Positions 1-7,648 of a stretch of 36,811 bases of DNA are shown piece after piece; within the stretch, counting starts at the first letter, position 1, and each line of letters starts with the position of its first letter. The DNA comes from Aphodosoma sp051870875 (GTDB lineage: Bacteria > Bacteroidota > Bacteroidia > Bacteroidales > Paludibacteraceae), in NCBI GenBank assembly GCA_051870875.1, contig JBJECG010000036.1:1-36811 (forward strand), given 5' to 3'. The position numbers and the translations under genes were made by a program. The notes beneath the pieces were generated by a model. That model had not been told where the DNA came from. It did no database searches and was given only the letters and a program-made list of their open reading frames with translations.

Positions 1-12
1 AACACTCCAATT

Positions 13-1650
13 ATGGCAGAATTTCATTATCAGCCGATGTTCCCCCTCGGCGAAGACAAGACAGAGTATTATCTGCTGACCAAAGACTACGTGTCAGTCA
101 GTGAATTTGAAGGGCAACCTGTATTGAAGGTGGCAAAAGAGGGCTTGACCGCAATGGCCCAGGCCGCGTTCCGCGATGTGTCGTTCCTCCTGCGTAGTGA
201 ACATAACGAACAGGTTGCCAAGATACTCGCAGACCCCGAAGCTTCTGACAACGACAAATATGTGGCTCTCACATTCCTGCGAAATGCCGAAGTGGCAGCC
301 AAAGGTCAGCTCCCGTTGTGTCAGGACACCGGTACGGCCATCATCCATGGTGAGAAGGGGCAGCACGTATGGACCGGATACTGCGATGAGGAGGCTCTTT
401 CGCTCGGTGTATACAATACTTATACGCAGGAGAATCTGCGCTATTCGCAAAACGCCCCTCTCAATATGTACGATGAGGTGAATACCAAGTGCAACCTCCC
501 TGCTCAAATCGATATCGAGGCTACCGAAGGTATGGAATACCGCTTCCTGTGCGTGACAAAAGGCGGTGGCTCGGCCAACAAGACCTATCTCTATCAGGAG
601 ACAAAGGCTCTGCTCAATCCTTCAACCCTGGTACCTTTCCTGGTGGAGAAAATCAAGACACTCGGCACCGCCGCTTGTCCTCCTTATCATATTGCATTCT
701 GTATCGGAGGTACTTCGGCTGAACGTAACCTGCTGACCGTGAAACTGGCATCTACCCACTACTACGATGAATTGCCTACAACAGGCAATGAATACGGCCG
801 TGCATTCCGTGACATGGAACTCGAAAAACAAGTGCTTGAAGAGGCAAACCGCATCGGTCTCGGCGCACAGTTCGGAGGCAAGTATCTGGCTCACGATGTG
901 CGTATCGTCCGTCTGCCTCGTCACGGAGCTTCTTGCCCGGTTGGTATGGGGGTAAGTTGTTCGGCTGACCGCAACATCAAATGTAAAATCAACCGCGACG
1001 GTATCTGGATTGAGAAACTCGATGACCAGCCCGCACGTCACATTCCTGCCGAACTCCGCAATGCCGGCGAAGGAGATGCTATACGTGTAGACCTCAACCG
1101 CCCGATGGCTGAAGTACTGGCCCAACTTGACAAATATCCTGTTTCTACCCGCCTGTCGCTCAACGGTACCATCATCGTGGGCCGCGACATTGCGCATGCC
1201 AGAATCAAAGAACGTATCGACCGTGGCGAAGACATTCCACAATACCTCAAAGACCATCCTATCTATTATGCCGGCCCGGCCAAGACCCCTGCCGGACTGC
1301 CTTGCGGATCAATGGGACCTACAACAGCCGGACGTATGGATCCATATGTTGACTTGTTCCAGTCGAAGGGCGGTTCGATGATAATGTTGGCCAAAGGCAA
1401 CCGCTCGCAACAGGTGACTGACGCCTGCAAGAAGCATGGCGGTTTCTATCTCGGTTCGATTGGTGGTCCTGCTGCAATTCTTGCCCAGAACAATATCAAG
1501 AGCATCGAATGCGTGGAATATCCGGAACTTGGTATGGAAGCCGTCTGGAAAATAGAAGTGGTCGATTTCCCTGCATTCATACTTGTCGACAACAAAGGCA
1601 ACGACTTCTTCAAACAACTGAAACCGCGCTGCACCGGCAGCTGCAGATGA
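13..1650 (+). CDS. fumA: Class I fumarate hydratase (iron-sulfur fumarase)
   Basis: This 545-residue protein interconverts fumarate and malate in the cytoplasm, in the reductive or oxidative arm of the TCA cycle. It is the oxygen-sensitive, [4Fe-4S]-dependent class. Three cysteines sit where the family binds its cluster: C103 in LCQDTG, C222 in AACPPYH and C316 in GVSCSADR, close to positions 105, 224 and 318 of E. coli FumA. The N-terminal half carries the cluster domain, and the C-terminal half has the family's beta domain with GPTTAGRMDPY. Length is normal for one-chain class I enzymes. The ATG lies only 12 bases from the window edge, so its promoter and operon partner cannot be seen. A weak 5-bp hairpin follows the stop (1655-1672). 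Tartrate dehydratase is a related alternative, but that enzyme is usually split or shorter. Confidence 0.95.
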   Translation: MAEFHYQPMFPLGEDKTEYYLLTKDYVSVSEFEGQPVLKVAKEGLTAMAQAAFRDVSFLLRSEHNEQVAKILADPEASDNDKYVALTFLRNAEVAAKGQLPLCQDTGTAIIHGEKGQHVWTGYCDEEALSLGVYNTYTQENLRYSQNAPLNMYDEVNTKCNLPAQIDIEATEGMEYRFLCVTKGGGSANKTYLYQETKALLNPSTLVPFLVEKIKTLGTAACPPYHIAFCIGGTSAERNLLTVKLASTHYYDELPTTGNEYGRAFRDMELEKQVLEEANRIGLGAQFGGKYLAHDVRIVRLPRHGASCPVGMGVSCSADRNIKCKINRDGIWIEKLDDQPARHIPAELRNAGEGDAIRVDLNRPMAEVLAQLDKYPVSTRLSLNGTIIVGRDIAHARIKERIDRGEDIPQYLKDHPIYYAGPAKTPAGLPCGSMGPTTAGRMDPYVDLFQSKGGSMIMLAKGNRSQQVTDACKKHGGFYLGSIGGPAAILAQNNIKSIECVEYPELGMEAVWKIEVVDFPAFILVDNKGNDFFKQLKPRCTGSCR

Positions 1651-1827
1651 CAGGCAGACTTCCAACCGTCTGAATTGTTCTGTTTGATGCAATGCCACTG
1701 TTCCCCCGGGTTGGGCTGTGGCCTGTCTGTACAATGCACGTTTGGTCGCCCTGCGGACTCTGTATGGTGTGTACGGGTATCCGTGGGGCGATTCGTTTCG
1801 TAACAACAAAAAAAACATCACGATCCT

Positions 1828-2271
1828 ATGGCTTTGACTCTGTTAGGTAATAATACAAGATACCCTGCCGGTTATTCTCCGGAGGTACTTGAGACATTTG
1901 ACAATAAAAACCGTGAAAATGACTATTGGGTACAGTTCAACTGTCCGGAATTCACTTCATTGTGTCCCATTACAGGACAGCCCGATTTTGCTGAAATACG
2001 TATTTCATATCTGCCGGATGTGCGTATGGTGGAAAGCAAATCATTGAAACTTTATCTGTTCGGGTTTCGCAATCACGGCGCATTTCACGAAGATTGTGTT
2101 AATTTGATAATGAAAGATTTAATCCGTCTCATGGATCCGAAATACATCGAAGTGACGGGAATTTTTGCTCCGCGTGGCGGAATTTCCATCTATCCGTATG
2201 CCAATTACGGCCGTCCGGGAACGAAGTATGAGCAGATGGCTAATCACAGGTTAGCGGAACGCAACATATAA
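1828..2271 (+). CDS. queF: NADPH-dependent 7-cyano-7-deazaguanine reductase (QueF, short form)
   Basis: QueF reduces the nitrile of preQ0 to the aminomethyl of preQ1, a step unique to queuosine synthesis for tRNA. The 147-residue length is that of the unimodular (type I, FolE-like T-fold) form. The catalytic cysteine is C46 in SLCPITGQPDF, with the general acid D53 seven residues on. The QueF signature ESKSLKLY is at residues 69-76, and H87-E88 follow for substrate binding. No other queuosine gene is near. The 177 bases upstream contain no clear TAnnTTTG promoter and nothing resembling a preQ1 riboswitch, so its regulation is not visible. Confidence 0.95.
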   Translation: MALTLLGNNTRYPAGYSPEVLETFDNKNRENDYWVQFNCPEFTSLCPITGQPDFAEIRISYLPDVRMVESKSLKLYLFGFRNHGAFHEDCVNLIMKDLIRLMDPKYIEVTGIFAPRGGISIYPYANYGRPGTKYEQMANHRLAERNI

Positions 2272-2353
2272 CTAATTAATAGCTAAGGAAATAGATGGCG
2301 TTTACAACTCTTGTCTGAAAATTTGAAATTTTCTTGAAAAAAGTAGATTGTAA

Positions 2354-2386
2354 TTTATGCCAATTCGACAATAATTTCTACCTTTG
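2354..2386 (+). promoter_or_regulatory. Bacteroidota-type promoter for the small lipoprotein gene
   Basis: A perfect -7 element TACCTTTG lies at 2379-2386. The -33 element is TTTA at 2354-2357 (consensus TTTG), with 21 bases between. It sits about 50 bases before the lipoprotein ATG at 2435, in an AT-rich stretch. Confidence 0.6.
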
Positions 2387-2434
2387 TACCGTATTTGGAA
2401 ATGAGAGTATTTCAATATTAAAACAAAAAACACG

Positions 2435-2656
2435 ATGAAAAAATTAGTATTTTTCCTTGCCCTTGCTACTACTGTAGCATTTTCTGCTTGTGGAAACAAA
2501 GAGTCTAAAACAGAAACAACAGAGGAAACTCCTGTAGAGGATGTTGTTGTAGTTGAGGAAACTGTAGCTGCCAACGACAGTGTTGTAGTAGAAGAAGTGG
2601 TAGAAGAAACTGCTGAAGCTACTGAAACTGTGGCAACTGAAGAAGTGGCAGAGTAA
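2435..2656 (+). CDS. Small acidic lipoprotein
   Basis: A 73-residue protein of unknown function. Residues 1-18 form a lipoprotein signal peptide ending in the lipobox FSAC, with C19 as the lipidated residue. The mature part of about 55 residues is almost wholly E, V, T and A: 18 acidic residues against two lysines, arranged in VVEE/ETVA-like repeats without a folded domain. It has its own consensus promoter and a strong terminator, so it is a monocistronic unit and may be highly expressed. Short acidic lipoproteins of this sort are common in Bacteroidales. A surface or periplasmic spacer role is only a guess. The start is clear because the signal peptide begins exactly at this ATG. Confidence 0.8.
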   Translation: MKKLVFFLALATTVAFSACGNKESKTETTEETPVEDVVVVEETVAANDSVVVEEVVEETAEATETVATEEVAE

Positions 2657-2713
2657 TCACTGCATCTTCTGTCGGATTTCCTTTAGAGGCATTGAAGGAA
2701 ATGAAAATCAGAG

Positions 2714-2765
2714 AAGACAATGTATCGGAGTTTTGCAAGTCTGATACATTGTCTTTTTATTTCTG
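2714..2765 (+). terminator. Intrinsic terminator of the small lipoprotein gene
   Basis: A perfect 12-bp stem (AGACAATGTATC at 2715-2726 with GATACATTGTCT at 2743-2754, extendable by one A-T pair) encloses a 16-base loop. It is followed by TTTTTATTTC on the + strand. Confidence 0.85.
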
Positions 2766-2865
2766 AATTGTCATGTCTTGAAAGTTTTCGGTGAGGATAT
2801 ATGTATGTAATGTAAGGATGAATACCTCTGCCTGTAAAAACTTTTTATGCAGTCATAATTGAAAT

Positions 2866-2910
2866 ATGCCCCTGCAGACAGTTTTCTGACACATCTGTCT
2901 GCAGGGGCAT
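2866..2910 (-). terminator. Strong hairpin terminating the BspA-like gene
   Basis: A perfect 16-bp inverted repeat (2866-2881 with 2895-2910, core CCCCTGCAGACAG) with a 13-base loop lies 32 bases beyond the stop of the minus-strand BspA-like gene. The U-tract on the minus strand is short (ATTTCAATTATG). With the terminator at 2714-2765 it separates two convergent genes. Confidence 0.7.
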
Positions 2911-2942
2911 CGTATGTAACCGTGGATATTAGCGGTACCTGC

Positions 2943-5876
2943 TTATTTGCGTTTTGCCGGTTGCTGTACTTTGTCGTTCATGCTTGCCGGCAATGCTACA
3001 ATACGTGAACCGTCTGCGGTGTAGAGTATGCCGCCTTTCACAAAGAAACTCTGATTCTGTTTTTTGCAGCGGATGGCACCGAGTTGGAAGCATCCGTCAA
3101 ATGCGCCTTCCCCTATTTCTGTCAGATACTCATGTATGGCAAGAGTGGTAAGACCTGTATTGCGGAAGGCATATTCTCCTATAGCCGAGATGTTCTCAGG
3201 AATCTGAAGACGTGTGAGTGAAGTGCAACCGTCGAATGCGTGCGCTCCGATGCGGTCAATGGTAGTAGGCAGGATCATTTTCTTGATGGCTGCACAGTCT
3301 TTGAACAGATAGTCTGGCAGGATATGTATATTGCCGAATTCCACATAGCTGATTTGGTCGCTTCCATAAAAAGCTGAGCGCATTTCACCGTCGATTTTGG
3401 ATGCTGCATTGTTGCAGTCATCGGCATCGAATATTACATTTTGCAGTTGCGGACAGTTGCCGAATGCCATACCTCCCAATGTGGTAACAAAGCGTGGGAT
3501 GGTGACTTCCGACATTACCTGGCAGTTGTAGAACATGCCTTCCGGTATAGATGTCACTTTCTTGCCGAATACTATGTATTCTATCTTGTTTTTGCCTACG
3601 AACGGATAAGTAACCGTATCGGCAATTATATCGAATGCCGAATGGCAGTTGATCGCGTTAAAGTTTATCTGCTCAAGGTTTTCGCAGTCTGCAAATGCGG
3701 CACCGCCTATCGATTCGATATTTTCGGGTATGGTGATGACACTTAGTGATTTTATGCCTTTGAATGCCAATTTGCCTATACGTTTTACATTCTTGCCGAT
3801 GGAAAGTTTCTCTATTGACGCGCAATCCTGGAATGCATAGTCGGGAACAGATTCGACGTTTGCGCCTATCACCACTTGCTGTACTGCCGCATTGGTGAAT
3901 ACCGGCACGAATTCATCTTCGATGATAGTACCCATACGGCGGCAGTCAGTAGCATTGAAGTTGACCTGCTTGGCGTTCAGACACCCTTGGAATGCGCCTC
4001 CGTCGATGTTCTTGATGCCGGCAGGAATGACTATTTTCTTGAGCGAGGCGCAGTCTGCAAATGCGAAATGGCCTATTGTTTCAACGGTCGACGGCAGATT
4101 GACGGCAGACAGGCGGGTGCATCCGTCGAATGCGTATGGAGGTATGTTTCTTACACCTTCTGCAATGATCAGTGTTACCAGTGTCTTGCTGCTAAGGCCG
4201 GATTGGGTTGAGCCGTCGGAAGTCACGCTTTCACAGTTTTCGGCTCTGTAGTCGATCGTCGTAAGGTCGTTGCAGTCCTTGAAACTGAAACTGCCTATAC
4301 TGCGCACTTTTGAAGGTATGATGACGCGCTCTATTGCAGAGCATCCGTCAAAAATATAGTCTGGAATGATTGTAACTTCCGGTCCGAATACTACATCTTT
4401 CAGGCTTTGGCACGATGCGAACGCCGAAAGGTGTTTGCCGTTTTCTATTTTTGTCACACCGGAGCAGTTTTTGGCGTTGAATGTAAGGTGGTAAAGTTTG
4501 TCACAGCCGGAGAATGCCAGACCTCCTATGCTGTGGACATGTTCGGGAATGACCAGTTTTTCTATGGACCGGCAACCGTAGAATGCCCTGTAGCCGATAT
4601 ATTCCACTGTTTCTGGTATGGTGATTGCGGTCAGGCCGCCACAACCCTCAAATGCGTGGTCGGGGATGCGTTTCACTTCGTTGCCGAAAGTGATGGAGGT
4701 GATGGCCGGATTGTCGAATGCAGCAACAGGCTGGCCGCCTTCAACGCTCGACATGTTGGTGCAGTTGATGGCATTGAAACGGACGCTTGTCAGGTTGGGG
4801 CATTTGCCGAATGCGTTTGCTCCGATTGATTCCACGCTTTCCGATATGGTTACGGATGTAATGCCGGTACATCCGAAGAATGCCGATACTCCTATCCGTT
4901 CCACATTTTCGGAAAAGATGACTTCTTTCAGTCCTGAACATCCCCAGAACAGGTAGTCGGGTATACGTGTAACCTTGCTCCCGAATGTAACGTGGGTAAT
5001 CGAAGGGTTGTTGAATGACGGGATGATGTTGTCTCCATTCATGGAATGTGCCACGTTACATTCCTCGGCGTTGAAGATAACCGAAGTCAAAGCCCGGCAT
5101 TCCTGAAATGCGGCTCCTCCTATCATGGTTATATTGTTGGGTATGGTTATTGTGGTAAGAGAACCGAATCCGAAAAAGGCATAGTCGGGGATTGCTGTTA
5201 CGAGCGGACCGAAACGTACTTCCGATATTTGGGAGTTGACGATGGCAGGTGTCACTTTGGCTCCGTTTTTTGTGTACATTGAGGTGCATCTTACAGCGTT
5301 GAAATTCAGACGTGTGATGCCGGCACAATCGATAAATGCGCCACCTCCTATACGTTTCACGTTTTCAGGAATGGTCAGTTCTGTGATGCCTGTGCAGCCC
5401 CAGAACAAGTACTCCGGAATGTTGACCACATCGTTGCCGAGGTTGAGGTTGACTATGCCTTTACAGTCTTCAAAGGCAGAATTGATCTGGTTACCGGTGC
5501 GTGTGGCTCCTTCAATGCAGTTGTTGGCGTTGTAGTTCACAACTTTCAGGGCATCACAACCCTTGAAGGCATGACCGCCTATATGGGTTATTGTTTTCGG
5601 AATGGTTACTTCCACTATGTTGCGCTGGTTCAGAAATGCCTTGTCGGCTATACGTTTCACGTCATACGTTTTGCCATTGTGGGTCACCTGTTCAGGTATG
5701 TTGACGGCTCCGGCATATTTGGCATCCGGATGAGGCTCTACGGTTGCACTGTTGAATGTATCTTCAAAAGTGTAGTAAAGTGTGGTACCTTGGTTGTTCT
5801 CAATTGGCGTTTGGGCCGGGAGCACTGCCGATACTGGCAGTATCAGCGATAAAAGCAAGAAGCGTAATTTTCTCAT
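2943..5876 (-). CDS. BspA-like leucine-rich-repeat surface protein (LRR_5 family)
   Basis: A 977-residue exported protein. Residues 1-21 form a signal peptide (LLLSLILPVSAVLPAQ). Almost all the rest is LRR_5 repeats of 22-23 residues with the pattern IPxxVxxIGxxAFxxCxxL. Modified repeats break this series nine times with an NAxxC motif. The cysteines are at 120, 197, 273, 372, 471, 548, 645, 744 and 821, each followed some 25-30 residues later by a short FGxxVxxIPdyxF strand. The spacing is about 77 or about 99 residues, so the array is built from two unit sizes differing by one LRR. The C-terminus (about 935-977) leaves the pattern and ends in a basic QQPAKRK. I see neither a lipobox nor a clear T9SS domain. 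BspA-type proteins bind host matrix proteins or other bacteria; that role here is inference. Confidence 0.9.
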   Translation of the reverse strand: MRKLRFLLLSLILPVSAVLPAQTPIENNQGTTLYYTFEDTFNSATVEPHPDAKYAGAVNIPEQVTHNGKTYDVKRIADKAFLNQRNIVEVTIPKTITHIGGHAFKGCDALKVVNYNANNCIEGATRTGNQINSAFEDCKGIVNLNLGNDVVNIPEYLFWGCTGITELTIPENVKRIGGGAFIDCAGITRLNFNAVRCTSMYTKNGAKVTPAIVNSQISEVRFGPLVTAIPDYAFFGFGSLTTITIPNNITMIGGAAFQECRALTSVIFNAEECNVAHSMNGDNIIPSFNNPSITHVTFGSKVTRIPDYLFWGCSGLKEVIFSENVERIGVSAFFGCTGITSVTISESVESIGANAFGKCPNLTSVRFNAINCTNMSSVEGGQPVAAFDNPAITSITFGNEVKRIPDHAFEGCGGLTAITIPETVEYIGYRAFYGCRSIEKLVIPEHVHSIGGLAFSGCDKLYHLTFNAKNCSGVTKIENGKHLSAFASCQSLKDVVFGPEVTIIPDYIFDGCSAIERVIIPSKVRSIGSFSFKDCNDLTTIDYRAENCESVTSDGSTQSGLSSKTLVTLIIAEGVRNIPPYAFDGCTRLSAVNLPSTVETIGHFAFADCASLKKIVIPAGIKNIDGGAFQGCLNAKQVNFNATDCRRMGTIIEDEFVPVFTNAAVQQVVIGANVESVPDYAFQDCASIEKLSIGKNVKRIGKLAFKGIKSLSVITIPENIESIGGAAFADCENLEQINFNAINCHSAFDIIADTVTYPFVGKNKIEYIVFGKKVTSIPEGMFYNCQVMSEVTIPRFVTTLGGMAFGNCPQLQNVIFDADDCNNAASKIDGEMRSAFYGSDQISYVEFGNIHILPDYLFKDCAAIKKMILPTTIDRIGAHAFDGCTSLTRLQIPENISAIGEYAFRNTGLTTLAIHEYLTEIGEGAFDGCFQLGAIRCKKQNQSFFVKGGILYTADGSRIVALPASMNDKVQQPAKRK

Positions 5877-5937
5877 TATAGACAGTGGATTTTACAGTTG
5901 TTTACTATGATAATCGGTTGTTGCAGAAACAACACGA

Positions 5938-5968
5938 CAAAGTTCGTAAAATTTTTTCAAATTACAAA
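5938..5968 (-). promoter_or_regulatory. Probable promoter of the BspA-like gene
   Basis: Read on the minus strand, TTTG (5965-5968), 19 bases, then GAACTTTG (5938-5945) matches TTTG-N19-21-TAnnTTTG with one mismatch. It lies about 60 bases before the start codon, in an AT-rich region. Confidence 0.5.
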
Positions 5969-6063
5969 ACAATCAGTATTTATGGATTGTTAATCCTGTT
6001 TGTTATATCGTCTTGTATTTCAGGAGAAATGGTTTGCTGCAATGAACAATAGTGAGATTACCC

Positions 6064-6555
6064 TCACGGTATAAAGTCAAGTTTTTGGGGAATTTCTTTG
6101 TCTGGAGACAGCCTTTTCAGTTCCGATGCTGTCAGTTTCAGTATCGGATGATACCACTGTGGGGCAATGTCGCAGAGCGGATAGAGTACAAAATTGCGTT
6201 GTTGCATCAGAGGGTGCGGCAGTATCAGGCGTGGTGTGTCGAGTATTACGCCGCCTGCATCTATCAGGTCTATGTCTATCGGACGGTCGGTATAGCCGTT
6301 GTGGCTCTTTGTGGTACGTCCCAATTGTCGTTCAACGGTTTGCGTGGCTTCGAGAGCTTCTTCTGCAGATAGCGGTGTGTCTATTGTCAGTGCTATATTG
6401 ATGAACTTGTGTTGTGATACAAATCCCCAGGGGGAGGTTTCGTATGCTGCGGATACGGTTTCTACGTTTCCTGCCGTTTCCAGAAGGTGCAGCGACCGCC
6501 GTATCATGGACATCCGGTCACCCATGTTTGTACCTATGGAGAGTATCAGTCGCAT
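6064..6555 (-). CDS. folK: 6-hydroxymethyl-7,8-dihydropterin pyrophosphokinase (HPPK)
   Basis: FolK transfers pyrophosphate from ATP to 6-hydroxymethyl-dihydropterin, the step before dihydropteroate synthase in folate synthesis. The 163-residue length is typical. The family motifs are present in order: SIGTNMGDR at the start, YETSPWGF near residue 40, then GRTTKSHNGYTDRPIDIDL with the metal-binding DIDL near residue 93, and LPHPLMQQRNFVL near residue 112. It lies downstream of gcvH on the same strand, but a terminator stands between them (6573-6609). No other folate gene is near. The stop codon lies within a weak 5-bp hairpin. Confidence 0.95.
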   Translation of the reverse strand: MRLILSIGTNMGDRMSMIRRSLHLLETAGNVETVSAAYETSPWGFVSQHKFINIALTIDTPLSAEEALEATQTVERQLGRTTKSHNGYTDRPIDIDLIDAGGVILDTPRLILPHPLMQQRNFVLYPLCDIAPQWYHPILKLTASELKRLSPDKEIPQKLDFIP

Positions 6556-6572
6556 TTTGAGGCCTGGTTGTA

Positions 6573-6609
6573 CAAAAAAAGCTCAGGCATTCGGATACCG
6601 GAGCTTTTG
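6573..6609 (-). terminator. Intrinsic terminator after gcvH
   Basis: AAAAGCTC (6577-6584) pairs with GAGCTTTT (6601-6608). On the minus strand the stem is followed by an unbroken run of seven T (complement of 6574-6580). It is 22 bases past the gcvH stop and 18 bases before the folK start. Confidence 0.75.
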
Positions 6610-6630
6610 TATTGTGACATGGATTGCTTG

Positions 6631-7011
6631 TTATTTTGCAGTGAATGCTTCGTAAGCGGCGGCATCCATCAAACCGTCGAGCTGTGCGGCATCGCTGACA
6701 GCTATCTTTATCATCCATCCTTTGCCGTAAGGATCGTTGTTCACGAGTTCGGGAGCGTCTTCGAGCTCTGAGTTTACTTCGAGGATTTCGCCTGTCACGG
6801 GCATGCAGAGGTCGGATACGGTCTTGACGGCTTCGATAGAACCGAACACTTCGTTTTGTTCGATGGTCTCACCTTCTTTTTCGTTTTCCACGAAAACGAT
6901 TTCTCCGAGCTCGCTTTGGGCGAAATCGGTGATGCCGACGTAAGCTTCGTTGCCCTCTACGCGAATCCATTCGTGGTCTTTAGTGTACTTGAGATTAGCA
7001 GGTAAATTCAT
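6631..7011 (-). CDS. gcvH: Glycine cleavage system H protein
   Basis: GcvH carries the lipoyl arm that shuttles the aminomethyl group between the P, T and L proteins of the glycine cleavage system. The 126-residue length is typical. The lipoyl-accepting lysine is K63 in FGSIEAVKTVSD, set in the expected hammerhead fold with HEWIRVEG before it. The genes gcvT, gcvP and gcvL are not in the window, so it stands alone with its own promoter (7098-7128) and terminator (6573-6609). Stand-alone H proteins can also serve as lipoate donors for other complexes; the sequence does not tell which role applies. Confidence 0.96.
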   Translation of the reverse strand: MNLPANLKYTKDHEWIRVEGNEAYVGITDFAQSELGEIVFVENEKEGETIEQNEVFGSIEAVKTVSDLCMPVTGEILEVNSELEDAPELVNNDPYGKGWMIKIAVSDAAQLDGLMDAAAYEAFTAK

Positions 7012-7097
7012 AGTGCGTTATCTATTTACAGGTTAAAATTTGTCTTGTTTTTCGTCATCGGAGACAACAGCCGTGCTGTAATCACCAATAACGGCTG

Positions 7098-7128
7098 CAA
7101 AGTTAATATTTTGTATCTATATACCAAA
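7098..7128 (-). promoter_or_regulatory. Promoter of gcvH
   Basis: On the minus strand, TTTG (complement of 7125-7128), 19 bases, then a perfect TAACTTTG (complement of 7098-7105). It lies 87 bases before the gcvH start codon. Confidence 0.7.
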
Positions 7129-7175
7129 AGAAAAAAGTTATAATTTTCAGGAACGTCAAATATTTACGGCTATTG

Positions 7176-7634
7176 TCAGCGGGAAATGTGAAGGTTATAC
7201 CCTGATTGGGACACATGGTAACGGCGGAGAGGGTATTCCGACGGACCGTCAGTCGGCATGCCGGTGCCGAAGCCTATGTCGAATGTCGAGCTGCATTCGG
7301 GGCATTTCGCCGATATCATGGAGCACTCTATCCGTATGTCGCGTTGGTGTTCGTGCGGGCAGCAGAGGTCGAATGCGTAAAATACATCGTCAAGACCGTG
7401 AACTATTACAAGTCCGCTATATCCTATATATTGGTTTGTGGTGAGTGGGCGGGTGATGACTAACGAGTTTCCGGCTATATCAAGTGCAGGTGCATCGCGC
7501 ATTATGTTTACCGTGCAGTCTACAGGTGCGTCAGGTACGGGATTTTTTATATTGACATCGTTGCCGCAACCGTTGATGAGCAGTACCGTTAACATCAATA
7601 ACGTGATGGCTGACATATGTGTTTTTCTTGACAT
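7176..7634 (-). CDS. Rieske-like lipoprotein with an altered cluster motif
   Basis: A 152-residue lipoprotein. Starting at the ATG at 7634, residues 1-22 are a signal peptide (LLMLTVLLINGC) with C23 lipidated. A longer frame reaches 7787 but would overlap murF and hide the signal, so I reject it. The mature domain resembles the Rieske fold. The first ligand pair, CxH, is present as C92-P-H94 in LCCPHEHQRD. The second pair, normally CxxH, reads C111-P-E-C114 in KCPECSSTFDI. The tail GMPTDGPSEYPLRRYHV fits the proline-loop and end strands of such proteins. It follows murF by 14 bases and is last in the porW-porX-murF run. Redox or electron-transfer function is inferred; if a cluster binds, it may be Cys3His1 or bound differently. 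Confidence 0.7.
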   Translation of the reverse strand: MSRKTHMSAITLLMLTVLLINGCGNDVNIKNPVPDAPVDCTVNIMRDAPALDIAGNSLVITRPLTTNQYIGYSGLVIVHGLDDVFYAFDLCCPHEHQRDIRIECSMISAKCPECSSTFDIGFGTGMPTDGPSEYPLRRYHVSQSGYNLHISR

Positions 7635-7648
7635 GGCTCGTTCTTGCA

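Noticed and set aside
1651..1827. Possible preQ1 riboswitch before queF
   Set aside because: I could not find the preQ1 aptamer's stem and A-rich tail; only small unrelated hairpins are present.
5827..5847. Palindrome GATACTG-G-CAGTATC in the BspA-like signal-peptide codons
   Set aside because: It is short, the loop is too small for the full stem, and it lies in coding sequence; chance is likely.
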